Positions 43,950 to 56,893 of a stretch of 64,000 nucleotides of DNA are shown in pieces. The stretch is from Rapana venosa (lineage: Eukaryota > Mollusca > Gastropoda > Neogastropoda > Muricidae). Below the pieces are notes generated by a model. It saw only the letters and a program-made list of their open reading frames with translations. It did not search any database and was not told the origin of the DNA. The position numbers and the translations under genes are program-made. Each line of letters opens with the position of its first letter. The first letter of the stretch is position 1. The DNA is taken from positions 11,346,112 through 11,410,111 of the forward strand of contig CM054140.1 in NCBI GenBank assembly GCA_028751875.1, read 5' to 3'.

Positions 43950-44100
43950 AATATTTTATTGTGTTAAGCTTTTTAAGCCCATTCACAAGGGGACAGTGGG
44001 ATGGGGATTGGGCACAAAACACACATTTTCAGAGATAATGATGAACAATTTCTACAGCCAAAATGATCGGCATGGCATAGATTCCACGACATGGTAAAGT
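43890..44100 (-). mobile_element. (GA)n plus repeat family E 3' end
   Basis: Minus strand: CATGTCGTGGAATC, CCCACTGTCCCCTTGTGAATG, ACACAATAAAATATTGTCATTC then (CT)n. Confidence 0.65.
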
Positions 44101-44143
44101 GATTTATATTGACATCCAGATAAATTGTTGCGAAACACTTTCA

Positions 44144-44182
44144 AGAGAGAGAGAGAGGGGGGGGGTGAGGAGGGAGGGGGGA

Positions 44183-44248
<66 letters not shown>

Positions 44249-44545
44249 CTCCATTTCCAAAGGGTTACAGACAGAGAGATACAGAGACAGACAGACAGAC
44301 AGAGACAGAAAGAGACAGACAGACAGACAGAGAGAACACGAACTCGAATATTTTAATGAGGGTAATTGGATAAGCCAGAGGTTTCTTTACACCAGGCCCC
44401 CAAAGGGAAAGAAAGGAAAACAAACATGACTAAATCCGTGAGCTGAATACATAAGCAAGTTAATGTGAGATAACGATGAAATGAATCCCTCGATTGTTTA
44501 GGCACCCAACCACTCAGATTGTTATTTGATTTATCAAGCATATAC
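44144..44545 (-). mobile_element. (GA)n, (GACA)n plus repeat family G
   Basis: About 75 bp of GA and GACA, then minus-strand GCCTGGTGTAAAGAAACCTC, CTCATTAAAATATTCGAGTTCG, with the upstream part reaching AATCTGAGTGGTTGGG. Confidence 0.6.
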
Positions 44546-44611
44546 CAAGCAAATCAAGATAAGAACACAAACAACACGGAACAAACAGATAAACAGGACC
44601 AATTAAACACA

Positions 44612-44895
44612 CACACAGACAGACAGAGTGAGACAGACAGAGTGAGACAGACAGACAGAGAGGCAGACAGACAAACAGAGAGGCAGACAGACAGACAGAG
44701 TGAGACAGACAGACAGAGAGGCAGACAGACAGACAGAGTGAGACAGACAGACAGACAGACAGAGAGGCAGGCAGACAGATAGAGTGAGACTGACAGACAG
44801 AGTGAGACAGACAGACAGAGAGGCAGACAGACAGACAGACAGACAGAGAGGCAGACATACCAGAGAGAGTGAGACAGACAGACAGGCAGAAACAG
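44612..44895. repeat. (GACA)n with GTGA and GGCA variants
   Basis: Higher-order mixture of AGACAGACAGAGTG and AGAGAGGCAGACAG blocks. Confidence 0.93.
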
Positions 44896-44940
44896 AGAGG
44901 AGTCAGATAGAGGGTACCCCTAAAATCTGGTGGGGGGGGG

Positions 44941-45196
44941 GGCGGGGGGAATGATATAGCCCAGTGGTTAGAGCTTCATGTTGGTGACCTGACAGTTGCT
45001 GAAACTACAGGGTTCCAGTCTCCGTCAAGGTGTCCCTTCAAGTGGATTTTAACCTCAGAGTTGACACTGGTACTTACTCCACTCTTCAGAAAACCCTTCA
45101 GAAGAGACTGTAAACCCAGGCCTCGTGTGTGGACACAGTCATGCGAAGCAGAATTATTTTGCACACGGTAATCACCCAGCTGCCTTTCTGATAGAC
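44941..45196 (+). mobile_element. SINE family A, old full-length copy
   Basis: ATATAGCCCAGTGGTTAGAGC head, ACAGGGTTCCAGTCTCC, AACCTCAGAGTTGACACTGG, AGACTGTAAACCCAGGC. Confidence 0.75.
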
Positions 45197-45199
45197 TTG

Positions 45200-45405
45200 A
45201 GGAGCGCCAAAGCAGGTGGGTAGGTCATCAAGAGGTAACACACCTGCCTAAAAAGTCAGAAACTGTCCATTCCATCCTGGTTTTGCCCCGAACGTTCGTT
45301 CACCCATCCACTAAACAGTGAGTGGTGATCTGGGTGCTAGGCCTAATCTTTTGAATGAGACAATAAACCGAGGTCCTGTGTGTAACACACGTTATGCGCG
45401 CGTAA
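45200..45405 (+). mobile_element. SINE family A body with a third head type
   Basis: GGTAGGTCATCAAGAGGTAA, CACACCTGCC and CCATCCTGGTTTTGCCCC head, then ATGAGACAATAAACCGAGGT. Confidence 0.6.
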
Positions 45406-45565
45406 AATTACCCACGGCAACAAGATAGATGTCTCTGGCAAAAATTCTGTAGAAAAAAAAGTGACTCTGATGAGAAAGAACACACGCATACAAAATGGAA
45501 AATTACATAAAAATGAGAAATGGGTGGCTCTGCTAGCTGCTCTTGTGGTCACGTGCACGTTTTTT

Positions 45566-45792
<227 letters not shown>

Positions 45793-46204
45793 AGAGAGAG
45801 CAGCCCGAGAGTTTCACGCAGAGAATTCTTGCCGTGACTTGAAGCGATGTACAAATACAACTAACTAATCATACAATTACAAACACAACATTCATTCGAC
45901 ATACACCTCGCTACCTGGAGAGAGGGAAGGGCTCTGTCCAGTGGAGCTTTCCTACGACACTGGAAACTTCAGCGCAGTGCTCAGCAAACTTCTCGGGAAG
46001 TCAAGGGGCAAATCTTCATCTGTCAACTGCAAAATGTGCTGCTGCAAAGTAGATGATGAAGCATAGCGCTGAATTTGTTTTCAAAGCAAACAAACCAAAG
46101 CGCTTGCAATTCAAAACATTCACTTGCATCATGCTACCTTTCACAAAAGATTAACAGATTTTAGATTTAGACAAACACACATGCATGCGCGCACACAAAA
46201 TGCA

Positions 46205-46205
46205 G

Positions 46206-46237
<32 letters not shown>

Positions 46238-46247
46238 TTTATATATA

Positions 46248-46300
<53 letters not shown>
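46205..46300. repeat. (TA)n
   Basis: About 90 bp of TA with TTTTA interruptions. Confidence 0.95.
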
Positions 46301-46339
46301 TGTGTGTGGGTTTTTTTATTTCTATATTTAAAAAAACAT

Positions 46340-46664
46340 ATTTTTTTATATCGAGGATAATGGAATAAGCACTTACATCTAGTCCCCGTGTGAATGCGGT
46401 TTTGTAAATTTTGTCATCTGTTCCCACCGGCACACAATGGCCTACTCTTACGAAAAGCGGAACAGGATTTAACGTGTGCGCAAGATGTTCTACGCGCGTT
46501 CGCACACGGGGCCTCGGTTTATAGTCTCATCCGAAAGACTTTTGGGGAGAGTGGAGTCTGCACAGATGTTAACTCCAGGGGAAAATATCCCCATGAACGG
46601 GAATCGAACCCGGGTCGTCAGATTGCGAGCGCAGTGTTCTAACCACTAGGCTATCCTGTCTCCC
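46340..46664 (-). mobile_element. SINE family A, full-length, well preserved
   Basis: ATATCGAGGATAATGGAATA to CGGGAATCGAACCCGGGTCG (intact B box) and CTAACCACTAGGCTATCCTG (A box). Closest in quality to 24583-24915. Confidence 0.9.
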
Positions 46665-46900
46665 CTGTGTGTGTGCGTGCGTGCGTGCGTGCGTGCGTGC
46701 GTGTGTGTGTGTGTGTGTGTGTGTGTCTGTGTCTGTGTGTTCACAATCCAATGATATCTCCATATTTTTGTTCGCTGTATGTGTGTGCGTGCGTGCATGC
46801 TTACGTGTGTGTGTGTGTGTGCGCGCACGCGCGCGCGTGTGTGCGTATGTGTTCGCTCGCGCGCGCGCGCGCGCGCGCGTGTGGGTGTGTGTGTGGGTGA
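46665..46900. repeat. (CGTG)n, (TG)n and (CG)n
   Basis: Alternating purine-pyrimidine blocks with pure CG at 46857-46878. Confidence 0.92.
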
Positions 46901-47104
46901 TAAGAACACAAAACAACTCCAAAAGAAAATCAATACAATGCACAGACATAGAGACGTATCACGTTGCAATATCTTACGATAACATCAACTATACATACCT
47001 TTTCTTCTCCTCGTCCGATTTTTCACGTAGGCATATCAACTCAAATGCCTATACGGGAAAACCCAGGCATTGGTTGCCATTAGCAGGACAAAAGTGCTAG
47101 CAAA

Positions 47105-47127
47105 ACACCCCCCTCCCCTCCACCCCC

Positions 47128-47158
<31 letters not shown>

Positions 47159-47165
47159 ACACCCC
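47105..47165. repeat. Poly-C tract
   Basis: A C-rich run including about 29 uninterrupted Cs (47130-47158). Confidence 0.9.
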
Positions 47166-47599
47166 TCGTGCGCACGCTCTACCTCTATATTTGCATTTTT
47201 AGATCATGCCATCCATAGAAAGAAAAGCACACCAACCACCACACACAAAGCACCCCCCAAAAATACTCACGATCACCCCCTCTAATGGCAACCAACAACA
47301 ACAATATCAACAAAACAACCTGCCGCCATTGCAATGTGGTTGACGTCTGTGGTGGCAGACTGGGAGGTCGCGGGTTTAAATTCCGTAAGAGTCATAATAT
47401 GAATTTTTTCAGACTCCCGCCGGCTCCTACCTAGAGTGAGTTTGCTGTGGGCTCAGTGGGAAAACTGGGACCACGCAGTTGAGCTTCATCCACTTTATGA
47501 ATCCGATTTGAGAGTGTTGCTCAAATTACCTGACCAACACTGCAGGTGTCTGTTTCTCTCGGGCCTGGTTGACGCCGGGATATATTATGATAGTAAGCG

Positions 47600-47900
47600 T
47601 AGAGTACAACCCTGTCAAATAGTCTCAAAGCACATGCACGAAGAACATCTTGCGCGCACGTTAATACCCTTTCCACTTTTTGGAAGAGTAGGCCATTGTC
47701 TGCCGGTGGGAACAGATCGCAACATTTACAAAATGCATACACACGGGGACTGGATTTTTTAAAAGCACTTGAGTGGGTGGCGCTGCTCTTGTGGCGACGC
47801 GATCTCCCCGGGGAGAGCAGTCCGAATTTCACGTAGAGAGATCTCGTGACTTAAAGTGGTATAAAATAAAATAAATTAAAAAATAAATAAATAAAATATT
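47600..47900 (+). mobile_element. SINE family A fragment plus AT-rich link
   Basis: GAACATCTTGCGCGCACGTT, GAAGAGTAGGCCATTGTCTG, CACACGGGGACTGGAT; interrupted by GTGGCGCTGCTCTTGTGG text that resembles 45523-45545. Confidence 0.72.
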
Positions 47901-48004
47901 CCATTATCCTTTAAATAAAAGAAATGAAAAAATAGACTGCACTTTCATAGCAGCAGCATCATGACATCATTCTAATCGTCATTTTTATCATCATGCAATA
48001 ACAA

Positions 48005-48298
48005 ACGGGATAGCTCAGTGGTCGGAGCACTCGCTTTCCCCCAGCCAAGTTAAGCAGCGTCGAACGTGGTTACCAGTTGGATGGGTGACCGTTTGCGCGC
48101 CTTGGCTTCAGTACAGTTCCCCCAGTTCACCCAGCTGTAAATGGGTACCTGCCCTCTTTAGGGTCGGGGAAGGTAAAGCAGCGAGTGAGAGGAGATGGGC
48201 GCCTCCCTCAATATGCTGGCCCTAGAGAAGTGAGGTCTCTGACGCCTCGCTCCCCTACGACCTTATAGGTTATGGGACTCCTTTACCTTTACCTTTAA
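48005..48298 (+). mobile_element. SINE family C (tRNA-5S chimeric), full-length
   Basis: Nearly identical to 22745-23038, indicating recent activity; the tail is (CTTTAC)n. Confidence 0.88.
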
Positions 48299-48499
48299 TA
48301 CCAAACAGAGATCTGCCTCTGACATGGTTGCCCTGGCTGCTCTGGTCTCGAGGTCTTACTTCAAGGGAGAGGAGACCTGCTGTTCTCCGCAAAGCTGACA
48401 CTGGGGCAGTTTTCATGCCGCCTGTGATGAGCCTGAGGATGACACTCTGCATCCTGGTCAGCTTGTCCAGGTCAGTAGTCTTAGCAGCAGTTGACCAGG

Positions 48500-48705
48500 C
48501 ATGGGTCGCTCTTTCTCTATTTCTGGCCCATCCATCGGGAATGACTTCCTTCTCTCCCTTCGCCAAAAGCCTATTTATGACACTTTTGAATCCAGCCTCA
48601 AGACACATTTTATTTCAAACCTAAGAATCTCCCCTCTTGTTTCATCTCATTTCTGTTGTTGCCCTCAACAACCAAAAACCCCCCATCACCCTGCCAAAGT
48701 GTACA

Positions 48706-48780
<75 letters not shown>

Positions 48781-48920
48781 CGTGCGTGCGTGCGTGCGTG
48801 TGTGTGTATACATTTGAATGTGTAAAAACTGTTTATTGTAACTTGTTGCGTGCGTAAGAGTAAGATGAATGCAAGGGCTTTGATTTGTTTTGCAAGATAT
48901 AGCGCTATATAAAAATCCAT

Positions 48921-48955
<35 letters not shown>

Positions 48956-48985
48956 GTTATTATTATTATTATTATTATTATATCC
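48500..48985 (+). mobile_element. CR1/L2-like LINE 3' end with stem-loop and (ATT)n
   Basis: TTTCTCTATTTCTGGCCCATC, TCCAGCCTCAAGACACATTT, (TG)n of about 100 bp, GGGCTTTGATTTGTTTTGC, AGCGCTATATAAAAATCC and (ATT)n. Confidence 0.8.
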
Positions 48986-49045
48986 CATGAGGTCTCACAG
49001 TTGAGGTGTATACTTGCCTCAGTACCTTTGTGTTGCCCTCCCTAC

Positions 49046-49075
49046 ACCCCCCCCCCCCCCCCCCCCCCCCCCCCA
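49046..49075. repeat. Poly-C tract
   Basis: About 26 Cs. Confidence 0.9.
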
Positions 49076-49335
49076 TGTTGTTGCTGCAGGCTTCTTCATT
49101 TGCTGAGGCTTCTGTTGTTCCTGCACATGGCTGCTTGTGTGGGATCCAGGTGAGCTTTCTGTCCAGCTTGACTCCATGGTAGGCTGGAGTACCTTGCCCA
49201 GAGATTTCTTGACCGTCAATGACTTGGGTAACCTTACTATAGGGATGACTTTGACGTGTTTAAATTGTGATGGGAAATGATGCTTTTCAATACAGAGGTA
49301 GTAAATATGGGTCCGAGAGTCAGTGATCACAGGGC

Positions 49336-49925
49336 CTGATAGTTTCAGTCTTTTGCCAAGGATTCCATCCAGACAATAGTCTTAGTTGTATTGCTATGGA
49401 TTCTGTCACAACTACAGTTTCAGTATTTTGTTATGATTCCATCCAAAGTACACTTTAAATTATGTGGCCATGGATTCCGTCCAAACTATAGTTCTTGTGT
49501 TTTGTAATAGCTTTCGTCCAAAGATTTCTTTCAGTATTTTGCCACGGATTCCAACACAACTACAGTTTCAGTACTTTGCTATGAATCCATCCAAACTATA
49601 GTTTTAATATTTTGCGATGATTCCATCCAAACTATAGTTTTAGTGTCTTGCAGTCACAACATAAGTTTCAGTATTTTGTCATGGATATCATCCAAACTAT
49701 AGTTTTGCTACTTTGCCATGGATTTCATCCAAATTATAGTTTCAGTATTTTATCATGGATTTCACCAAACTATAGTTTCAGTATTTTATAATGGATTTCA
49801 TCTTAACTATAGTTTCAGTATTTTATCATGGATTTCACCCAAACTATATATAGTTTCAGTATTTTATCATGGATTTCATCTAAACTATAGTTTCAGTCTT
49901 TTGCAAGGGATTCCCTCCAAACTCA
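49336..49925. repeat. 37-bp minisatellite, about 16 copies
   Basis: Unit ATTTTATCATGGATTTCATC then CAAACTATAGTTTCAGT. Left copies are diverged (ATTCCATCC, TTTTGTTATG); right copies are tight, so growth was at the right end. 49980-50140 holds nothing. Confidence 0.92.
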
Positions 49926-50142
49926 AGCCCCTTCTTTCTCAAGAGGAATCAAGACACGACAATCGTTCAGGACTGACATAAGCTATGCTGTTGATCTATA
50001 CCTCTAATTTAAAAACTTTAAAATAGAAATAGATAATATGTGTAGGCTGTTTAAGCTTATCATTATCAGGAATGATATGGTCTGCTGCAGTAAAACATTA
50101 AATGTGTATGTCATAAGTTGAAATATGTTTTGTCCCTTTTTC

Positions 50143-50262
50143 TTCGTCGAACGCTATGACAGCAATTGTTTTATGACATATGAGCGAAAATGCGTTGCAC
50201 TGCCGTTACACGCCTGACAAGCCAGGCCCAGTGCATCCTACTTCGGTGTAAATATATTTTAA
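50143..50262 (+). mobile_element. Repeat family D, 5' half
   Basis: CGTCGAACGCTATGACAGC, ATGAGCGAAAATGCGTTGC, GCCGTTACACGCCTGACAAG, CCAGGCCCAGTGCATCC. Confidence 0.72.
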
Positions 50263-50669
50263 AAGGATATAGACATGATTTTTTTCCTTATTCATGTAAA
50301 GATTTTTTTTTACAATAAGATGAACTGTATTTCGAGAGTACCAGGTTTTGGAAAGACTGTTTTGGCTGTGCGTGTCACGTCAATGAAGCTATTTTGTGTC
50401 TTGAATTCTGCATGTTTTCCAGCTGTTGGTAATTCATTCCGTACCTTTTCAGCATTGTCTATTCCTTCCCTTGCCTACTAAGGTTTTGGAGTGTGCTTTA
50501 CTGGCAGGTGGAGGGGGGGGGGGGGGGGGTGAGGTCTAAGAGGAGCATGTTTATCACACAGGCCCTACCTCAGCACACATACACACACACTTTAGGTCAG
50601 GGATCTATATTGGTCTGTGATGTTGGGTACATTTGCAAAGACTGGAAACAATCTGATAGATATTCATCA

Positions 50670-50935
50670 GTGAATTGATTAATTGATTTATTTATTGACT
50701 GATTGAAACAAAATTTATTCACAAAAGGTGTCACAAAAATGCAAGCATACCTTGATAGGACTACAAGTAAACTTATGATAGTCCTGTCATCATTCGTATA
50801 CAGATACACATTGTGAGGGATGACTTCACATTGCAATAGATGGCATACATAATATACTATCATTAACAATTGCATAATATATACGTCAGTGGCTGAGCAC
50901 AGGTAAGGAAAACAATCGTTTCGATTAGACATGTG
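50670..50935 (-). mobile_element. Probable retroposon 3' end with (ATTG)n-type tail
   Basis: Minus strand: GTGACACCTTTTGTGAATAAA, TTTTGTTTC, then AATCAGTC/AATAAATC tail units. Single copy in the window. Confidence 0.4.
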
Positions 50936-51012
50936 TCATACCAACAAGTCGCCTGTTGGAAGGCTGTTCATAAAGATGTGTACACACCTTATTTTTAAAA
51001 ATTGCAAAAAAT

Positions 51013-51490
51013 AGATTTTAAAAAGTTATCAAACCGTGATAATAATGATAATAGTAATATAGTAATAATAACAATGATACTATGAACAATACTGATGATC
51101 ATCATGATTGATTTTTAAAAGTTATCAAACCGTGATAATAATGATAATAGTAATATAGTAATAATAACAATGATACTATGAACAATACTGATGATCATCA
51201 TGACTGATTTTTAAAATTTATCAAACCGTGATAATAATGATAATAGTAATGTAGTAACAATAACAATGATACTATGAACAATACTGATGATCATCAAGAT
51301 TTATTTTTAAAAGTTATCAAACCGTGATAATAATGATAATAGTAATGTAGTAACAATAACAATGATACTATGAACAATACTGATGATCATCATGATTTAT
51401 TTTTAAAAGTTATCAAACCGTGATAATAATGATAATAGTAATGTAGTAACAATAACAATGATACTATGAACAATACTGATGATCATCATG
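51013..51490. repeat. 96-bp tandem repeat, 5 copies
   Basis: GTTATCAAACCGTGATAATA starts at 51025, 51121, 51217 (TTTATC variant), 51313 and 51409: exactly 96 bp each. Copies differ at only a few sites. Confidence 0.95.
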
Positions 51491-51533
<43 letters not shown>

Positions 51534-51606
51534 GTTGGTTGGTTGGTTGATTGATTGATTGAGTGAGTGAGTGAGTGAGTGAGTGGGTGACTGACTGACT
51601 GACTGA
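51491..51606. repeat. (GATT)n, (GGTT)n, (GAGT)n, (GACT)n
   Basis: Stepwise run of four related tetranucleotides. Confidence 0.95.
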
Positions 51607-51835
51607 TAATCTTTATTCTCAAGGGTTAAGCATGAGAGAAAGACAGACAGACAGACAGAGACACACAGAGGGACAGAGACAGACAGAAACAGAGACAGAG
51701 AGAGAATTCAGAGACACACAGAGAGAAACAGAGAGATACAATTCAGAGAGCGCAAAGAGAGAGAGACAGAGAAAGAGAGAGACTGTGTGTGTGTGTCCAT
51801 GTGTGTGCGTGTGTGTCTGTGTGTGTGCGTGCCCT
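51607..51835. repeat. Retroposon end, (GACA)n/(GA)n and (TG)n
   Basis: AATCTTTATTCTCAAGGGTT resembles an antisense AATAAAG end, then GACA/GAGA and TG. Confidence 0.6.
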
Positions 51836-52337
51836 AGCCTACTAACACAGTGGTGTCCAATGTCCTTAGATAGGCTGTGCAGTGTGACAACAAAAAGGTC
51901 ACGGTTTGTAAGACTCGCAGAACAAAAGGGGGGTGGGGGGACGGAGGGAGGTGTGCATGCAGAGTATTTGTATTATCATTATTATTTTTAAAGCTTCAAT
52001 GGCTGGTTTGGGCCACTGCAATTTAGCCGGCGTTTTTTGGGGTTTTTTAACTGGATAACTCAGGCGTCGACTCTCAAAACAAAAACCTGTGTACAAAGAC
52101 TACCTTTAAAATTGGTAGGGGGTTTTCTGACTGGTAGAATAAGTTCTGTTATAGTTATGTTTTTATTCTTAGGTGGTTTTAGAAAGAACAGACAGGTGAA
52201 CTTTTGGTTGCTTGAGTCTTTGACATCATTGTTAAAGAGGGGGAAAAAATTGTGCGTGTATTCTTCAGTTATCTCTGGAAATTAAGGAGTAAAAGAAAAT
52301 ATTAACGATCTGTTTTAATGTGTAGAGTATTGTGCAC

Positions 52338-52341
<4 letters not shown>

Positions 52342-52404
<63 letters not shown>
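52342..52404. repeat. (GA)n
   Basis: About 62 bp of pure GA. Confidence 0.95.
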
Positions 52405-52408
<4 letters not shown>

Positions 52409-52429
52409 ATAGCCTGATATAACTTGTTT

Positions 52430-52690
52430 ATTCTTTTTTTTTAATTTTAGGTCTCTCTGTGTGCGTGTGTGCGTGTGTTTGTGTATGTGTGTGTGTGTTT
52501 CTTTTGCAGTGTATGGCTTTTCTGTCTGAACCTTTTTTTTCTTATTTGTGTTGTCGTAATGGTATTGTAGTTAATGCAGTTATTGATTATGTTCTTTTTG
52601 TTCTAGATCGTTCCATGAAAAAAGCAAATGCATTGCTTATTCCGCGTATCACTAAAAAATAAGAATTAGACTTTGACTGTGTCTCTCAGA
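52430..52690 (+). mobile_element. LINE 3' end (TTGACT-type tail)
   Basis: AAAGCAAATGCATTGCTTATT, AAAAAATAAGAATTAGACTT, TGACTGTGTC. 52690-53490 holds only a C-run at 53010 and a possible SINE B scrap near 53215. Confidence 0.5.
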
Positions 52691-53779
52691 CTCACACAGT
52701 CAAAGACGCTCTGCCCTCCTGGGTACACAACCTAGACTTGTTTTTATTTTTAGAGTCAAATCCATGACATAGCAAGAAAACCCCCCACGTTGGTGTAACA
52801 AACAAAAAGTGCCCCTACCTGTGTTCTCTCCCTGGGGGTCTTCCACATCGGCCAAACCAGTGTTCGTTTACAGCAGTCGTCTATTGCTTTGATTTTACCC
52901 TTGGTTTAGCAATGTCTAAGATATTACAACATCCCCACGCACAACTTGGTTTGTTTATTACGTTCTCTTTATTTTCTGATTACAGTTATGATCGAAGATT
53001 TAGTCACCCCCCCCCCCCCCCCATTCCCAAACACAACTTAAGCACGCACACGACTGGACATGCATGGTATACGTAAACGAACATACGCACGTGTGAGTTC
53101 AGTGTGAGTTCAGTTTTGTCCAAAAAGATGCATGGTTGTATGCAGGATCTTCATTCTATGCTTCACCACATCCGCAAGAAACTTCCCTCTCCCCTGCTCA
53201 CTGCCTCTGAATTGAATTACAGGATCTTTTATGCGCATATTTGATCTTCTACTTGCTTATGTAAACAGGTGAGGTTCAGACTTTGGTAGATCTGTGTACA
53301 CATAATTATTGTCTCGTATCGTTTGTAAAATAAATTTTTAAAACAATCATCTGAAACCGTTTGATGCCTCATGGGTGAATAATGTGCTTGTGTATTTGAC
53401 CAAACATGACAATAATGATGAGATGGCAGGACAAAAAAGGCTGATTTGACATGTGCCATGCATTGACTTTACTCGGTCAGAACTGTAGTTTACTTGCGCA
53501 GTGTATTTGCAGTTATGTAGCATTAGTTGTCTTCTCTGTGGTGGACAATTAGGAAAATTTAAACGGCAAAGAAACGATGGGAGAGAGCAAACTAGAGCCG
53601 AAACCTCCGTAACAAATTTAATGTGGGGACATTTCACGCCCATGAAAGACAACACCCATGGCATTTCCAAAATAATTGGAGCGGAACGTTTCAGGGAGTT
53701 TCTGGGGATTACTTTCCACACTGACTACTTTCAGACGTCACCCTTTCCCATTGGACCTAGTGCGGAATGTGACCGAAGC

Positions 53780-54036
53780 GTGACCCATATAAATGTACAC
53801 AAAAGCAGAGACATGGCAAACGTGGCGCTGTTCATTGCTTTATACTTTGCAAGGCCAGATCAGAAAAAGAGCGAGACTTTCTGGTGAGGTTTTAAAGACA
53901 CACAGTTTCATCATTAGAAATGCTCATAGAATGCAGATAGAAGCTTTAACTCAAAACAATTCCTCAAAAGTGACATAAGATCTAGAACTACACCCTCAAA
54001 CAGTTTTCCAATACTTTGACATTTTCTAGCACACCA
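53780..54036 (+). promoter_or_regulatory. Possible promoter/5' UTR of P450 gene 2
   Basis: A TATAAAT-like box lies at about 53788-53794, roughly 245 bases before the ATG. No other core-promoter signal is clear, and no matching box was found ahead of gene 1. The placement is weak because a 5' non-coding exon cannot be excluded. Confidence 0.25.
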
Positions 54037-54385
54037 ATGGCGTTTCTTTCCTCATTGCTGGACCCCACGACTGTGCTGCTGGGAGGGGTGGGGGTGCTGT
54101 GTGTGTTGTGGTGGCTGTCCACACGACGACCCCCGGGCCTCCCCCCAGGCCCCGGACCTGCCCTGCCCCTGCTGGGCCACCTGCACCTGCTGGCCAAGGA
54201 CCCACGGCCCCAGTTCTGGAGGTGGAGACGTCAGTACGGGGACGTGTTCAGTCTCTACCTGGGAGGGGTGCTGACGGTAGTGCTGTCGGGTTATTCTGCC
54301 ATCCATGAAGCCCTCGTCACCTATGGGGATGTCTTCTCCAGTCGTCCGCCTGATTTCTTAATGGCTCACGTCATCAGAAACAAGG
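54037..54385 (+). CDS. P450 gene 2, exon 1
   Basis: The ATG at 54037 begins [16 protein letters not shown], and the frame upstream has no nearer ATG. Anchor, [12 protein letters not shown] hinge and [11 protein letters not shown] as in gene 1. Donor GTAGGT at 54386, phase 1. Bases 54058-54267 are nearly identical to gene 1 exon 1; sequence after 54267 diverges abruptly. Confidence 0.95.
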
Positions 54386-55223
54386 GTAGGTGATGTAGTC
54401 AGTAAGCATCACAGTAGATAAGATGGCTACTAGAGAACTGTAGTTTTTCAGGTGATAGATATTGCAGAAACAGCTTGTGATGTGTACTTTGTCAACAGGC
54501 GGCTTCTCATTGGACGACCAAGTCGGTCCCATAGCTAAGTAAGGGAGGGGGTGAGTTCACCATCAGGGGAACTAGGAAAGGGAGTGACTGTAGCAGATGT
54601 TGAAAGAGTGGGAAGCAAGTGACGTGCAGGATTTGGAAGTCTTGAGAAAAAGTGACTTAGAACGAGCAGAGAACCACAGTATCACAAAGTCTAGAAAATG
54701 GTAGAACGCAGGAAAGAAGTTCTGTTGCGTCCTGCCTGACAGAAAGTGTCAATTCACAAAGAAAGTATCTGTCATTCACTTTTACTTTATCATTTCAAAG
54801 ATTTCTCAAATATTCACTCTTTGAGTATTTTGGCTTTTGGTATCCTTTGGCGCAGTGTGCATTACCTAACACTGAGGAAGGGGGGGGGGGGGGTTAGGCT
54901 GTTGGGCGGGATTTTTATCAGTCTAAACATTGAATATTGTATATTAGTTTATAATTATATCAATCATATGTCAGCATAATGATCTAATCTCCTTTAGGTA
55001 CTTAAGTAGTCTGATTCAGAGTCTGCCATGGTCCAACACTGCCCATCACCTGTCTCCCCAGCTTTTTATGTGCATGCTCATTATTTCTTCAGACATGTCA
55101 GCTAAAAAAACCAGAACAAAACATAGAAAGATGTGTATGTAAAACCTCTGCATGTGTTCCACTTCCACTGGACAGTTTGACAGCCTTCAGACTGGCATGG
55201 AACACCCAACTACAAGGCTAAGC

Positions 55224-55265
<42 letters not shown>

Positions 55266-56809
55266 GTATTGAATTTATATAGCGCTGAATCTTGTAAAGC
55301 AACAAATCAAAGCGCTCAGATGATTTTTTTTATATCGACGATAATGGAATAAGCACTCATGTGCTTTTTTTACATCCAGTCCCCGTGTGTATGCGGTTTT
55401 GTAAATTTTGTCATCTGTTCCCACCGGCACACAATGGCCTACTCTTTCGAAAAGCGGAACAGGATTTAACGTGTGCGCAAGATGTTTTGCATGCGTTCGC
55501 ACACGGGGCCTCGGTTTATAGTCTCATCCGAAGGACTTTCTCTGCACAGAAACATGTATTCTGTGTGTGTGGTGCTCTGAGTAAGGCAGTCCTCTCGTTG
55601 ATCTGATTTCTATGTCTGTGGTGATACTGGGGGCCTGTCAGTATAAGTAGCATCCCCACCCTCTGGAAATTATGTGCTAGAAATTTCACCTTTACTATGC
55701 TTCTCTTTGTTTCTGCCTTGTTCCTTTTTCCATCCTGTCACCTCCTTCTTGTCTGTTTTCTGCCTTCTTGGTCCATTCTCTTGCCTTTTCTTCCAGAAAG
55801 ACTTAAAAGATAAACGTTTTCTCCCACGCAGTCGGATGCGCTGGGCCTGACTTGTCAGGCGCTTAACTGCAATGGAACGCATTTTGGCTCATATAACGTC
55901 AATAATAGTTGCTGCCTAATCGTTCAACCAAGAAGAACAAAAATATTTCTATGTCCTCAAAAAGGTTGGCCATACCCAATTTGTCTTTTCTTTAAATATA
56001 TTTTTAAAAACTCAGTCTGAAGGAAAAGGAATTGCATCAGCATTATCTAAAAGGCGCATATTAATACCTGGAGTCAAGCCTTTACATCAAAATGCTTGTC
56101 ACAGAAAAGTGCACGTTGTGTGTTGGTTATGCTGTGTCATTTAGATAACCAGTATCAAATCAAGTCAGGTTGTCAGTTGTTCCATTGCATGCATTTTACG
56201 TAACTCTTGCCCACAACTTAAAAATCTGCCCCGCCTTTCGGAAGAGTAGGCCATTGTATGCCAGTGGGAATGAATGACAAAATTTACATAACCGCATACA
56301 CACGGGAACTTGATGCAAAAAAAACCACATGAATGTTGATTCCCTTATCATCGAAATAAAAGAAGAAATACAAAAACTGAAATTGCCCAGGAAGGTTGGT
56401 GCTAAGTTTTTTTGCTGACAAAACCCAGGAGTCATAGGGTCCTCAGGAGCCCGATGGAAGGAGCAACGTAAAACAGCCGTGGAGATTCTCCGTCAGATGG
56501 GCATGGGCAAGAACGTGCTGGCTGAGAAGATGCAGGAGGAGGTCACCCACTACATCCGGGCCATGAGGGACCTCCAGGGGGCGCCGGTGGACATTTGGCA
56601 GATGACGCAGGTCAGCATGGCCAACAACATCTACTCCATCGCCATGGGCACACGGTTCGACTACCAGGACCCCAAGCTGAGAAAGCTGCTCAATAGTGTG
56701 GAGGAGAGCTTGAGATTGTTAGCAGGTCAGTGGCTTGTTTTTCTCTTGTCTGTTTTTGGGGAGGTTTGCTCTGACACACTGCAGACTCCGTTATGCATTA
56801 TTTGCATAG

Positions 56810-56893
<84 letters not shown>

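Noticed and set aside
53501..53887. 128-aa plus frame just upstream of P450 gene 2
   Set aside because: No domain or repeat content; overlaps an equally long minus frame and the presumed promoter/5' region.
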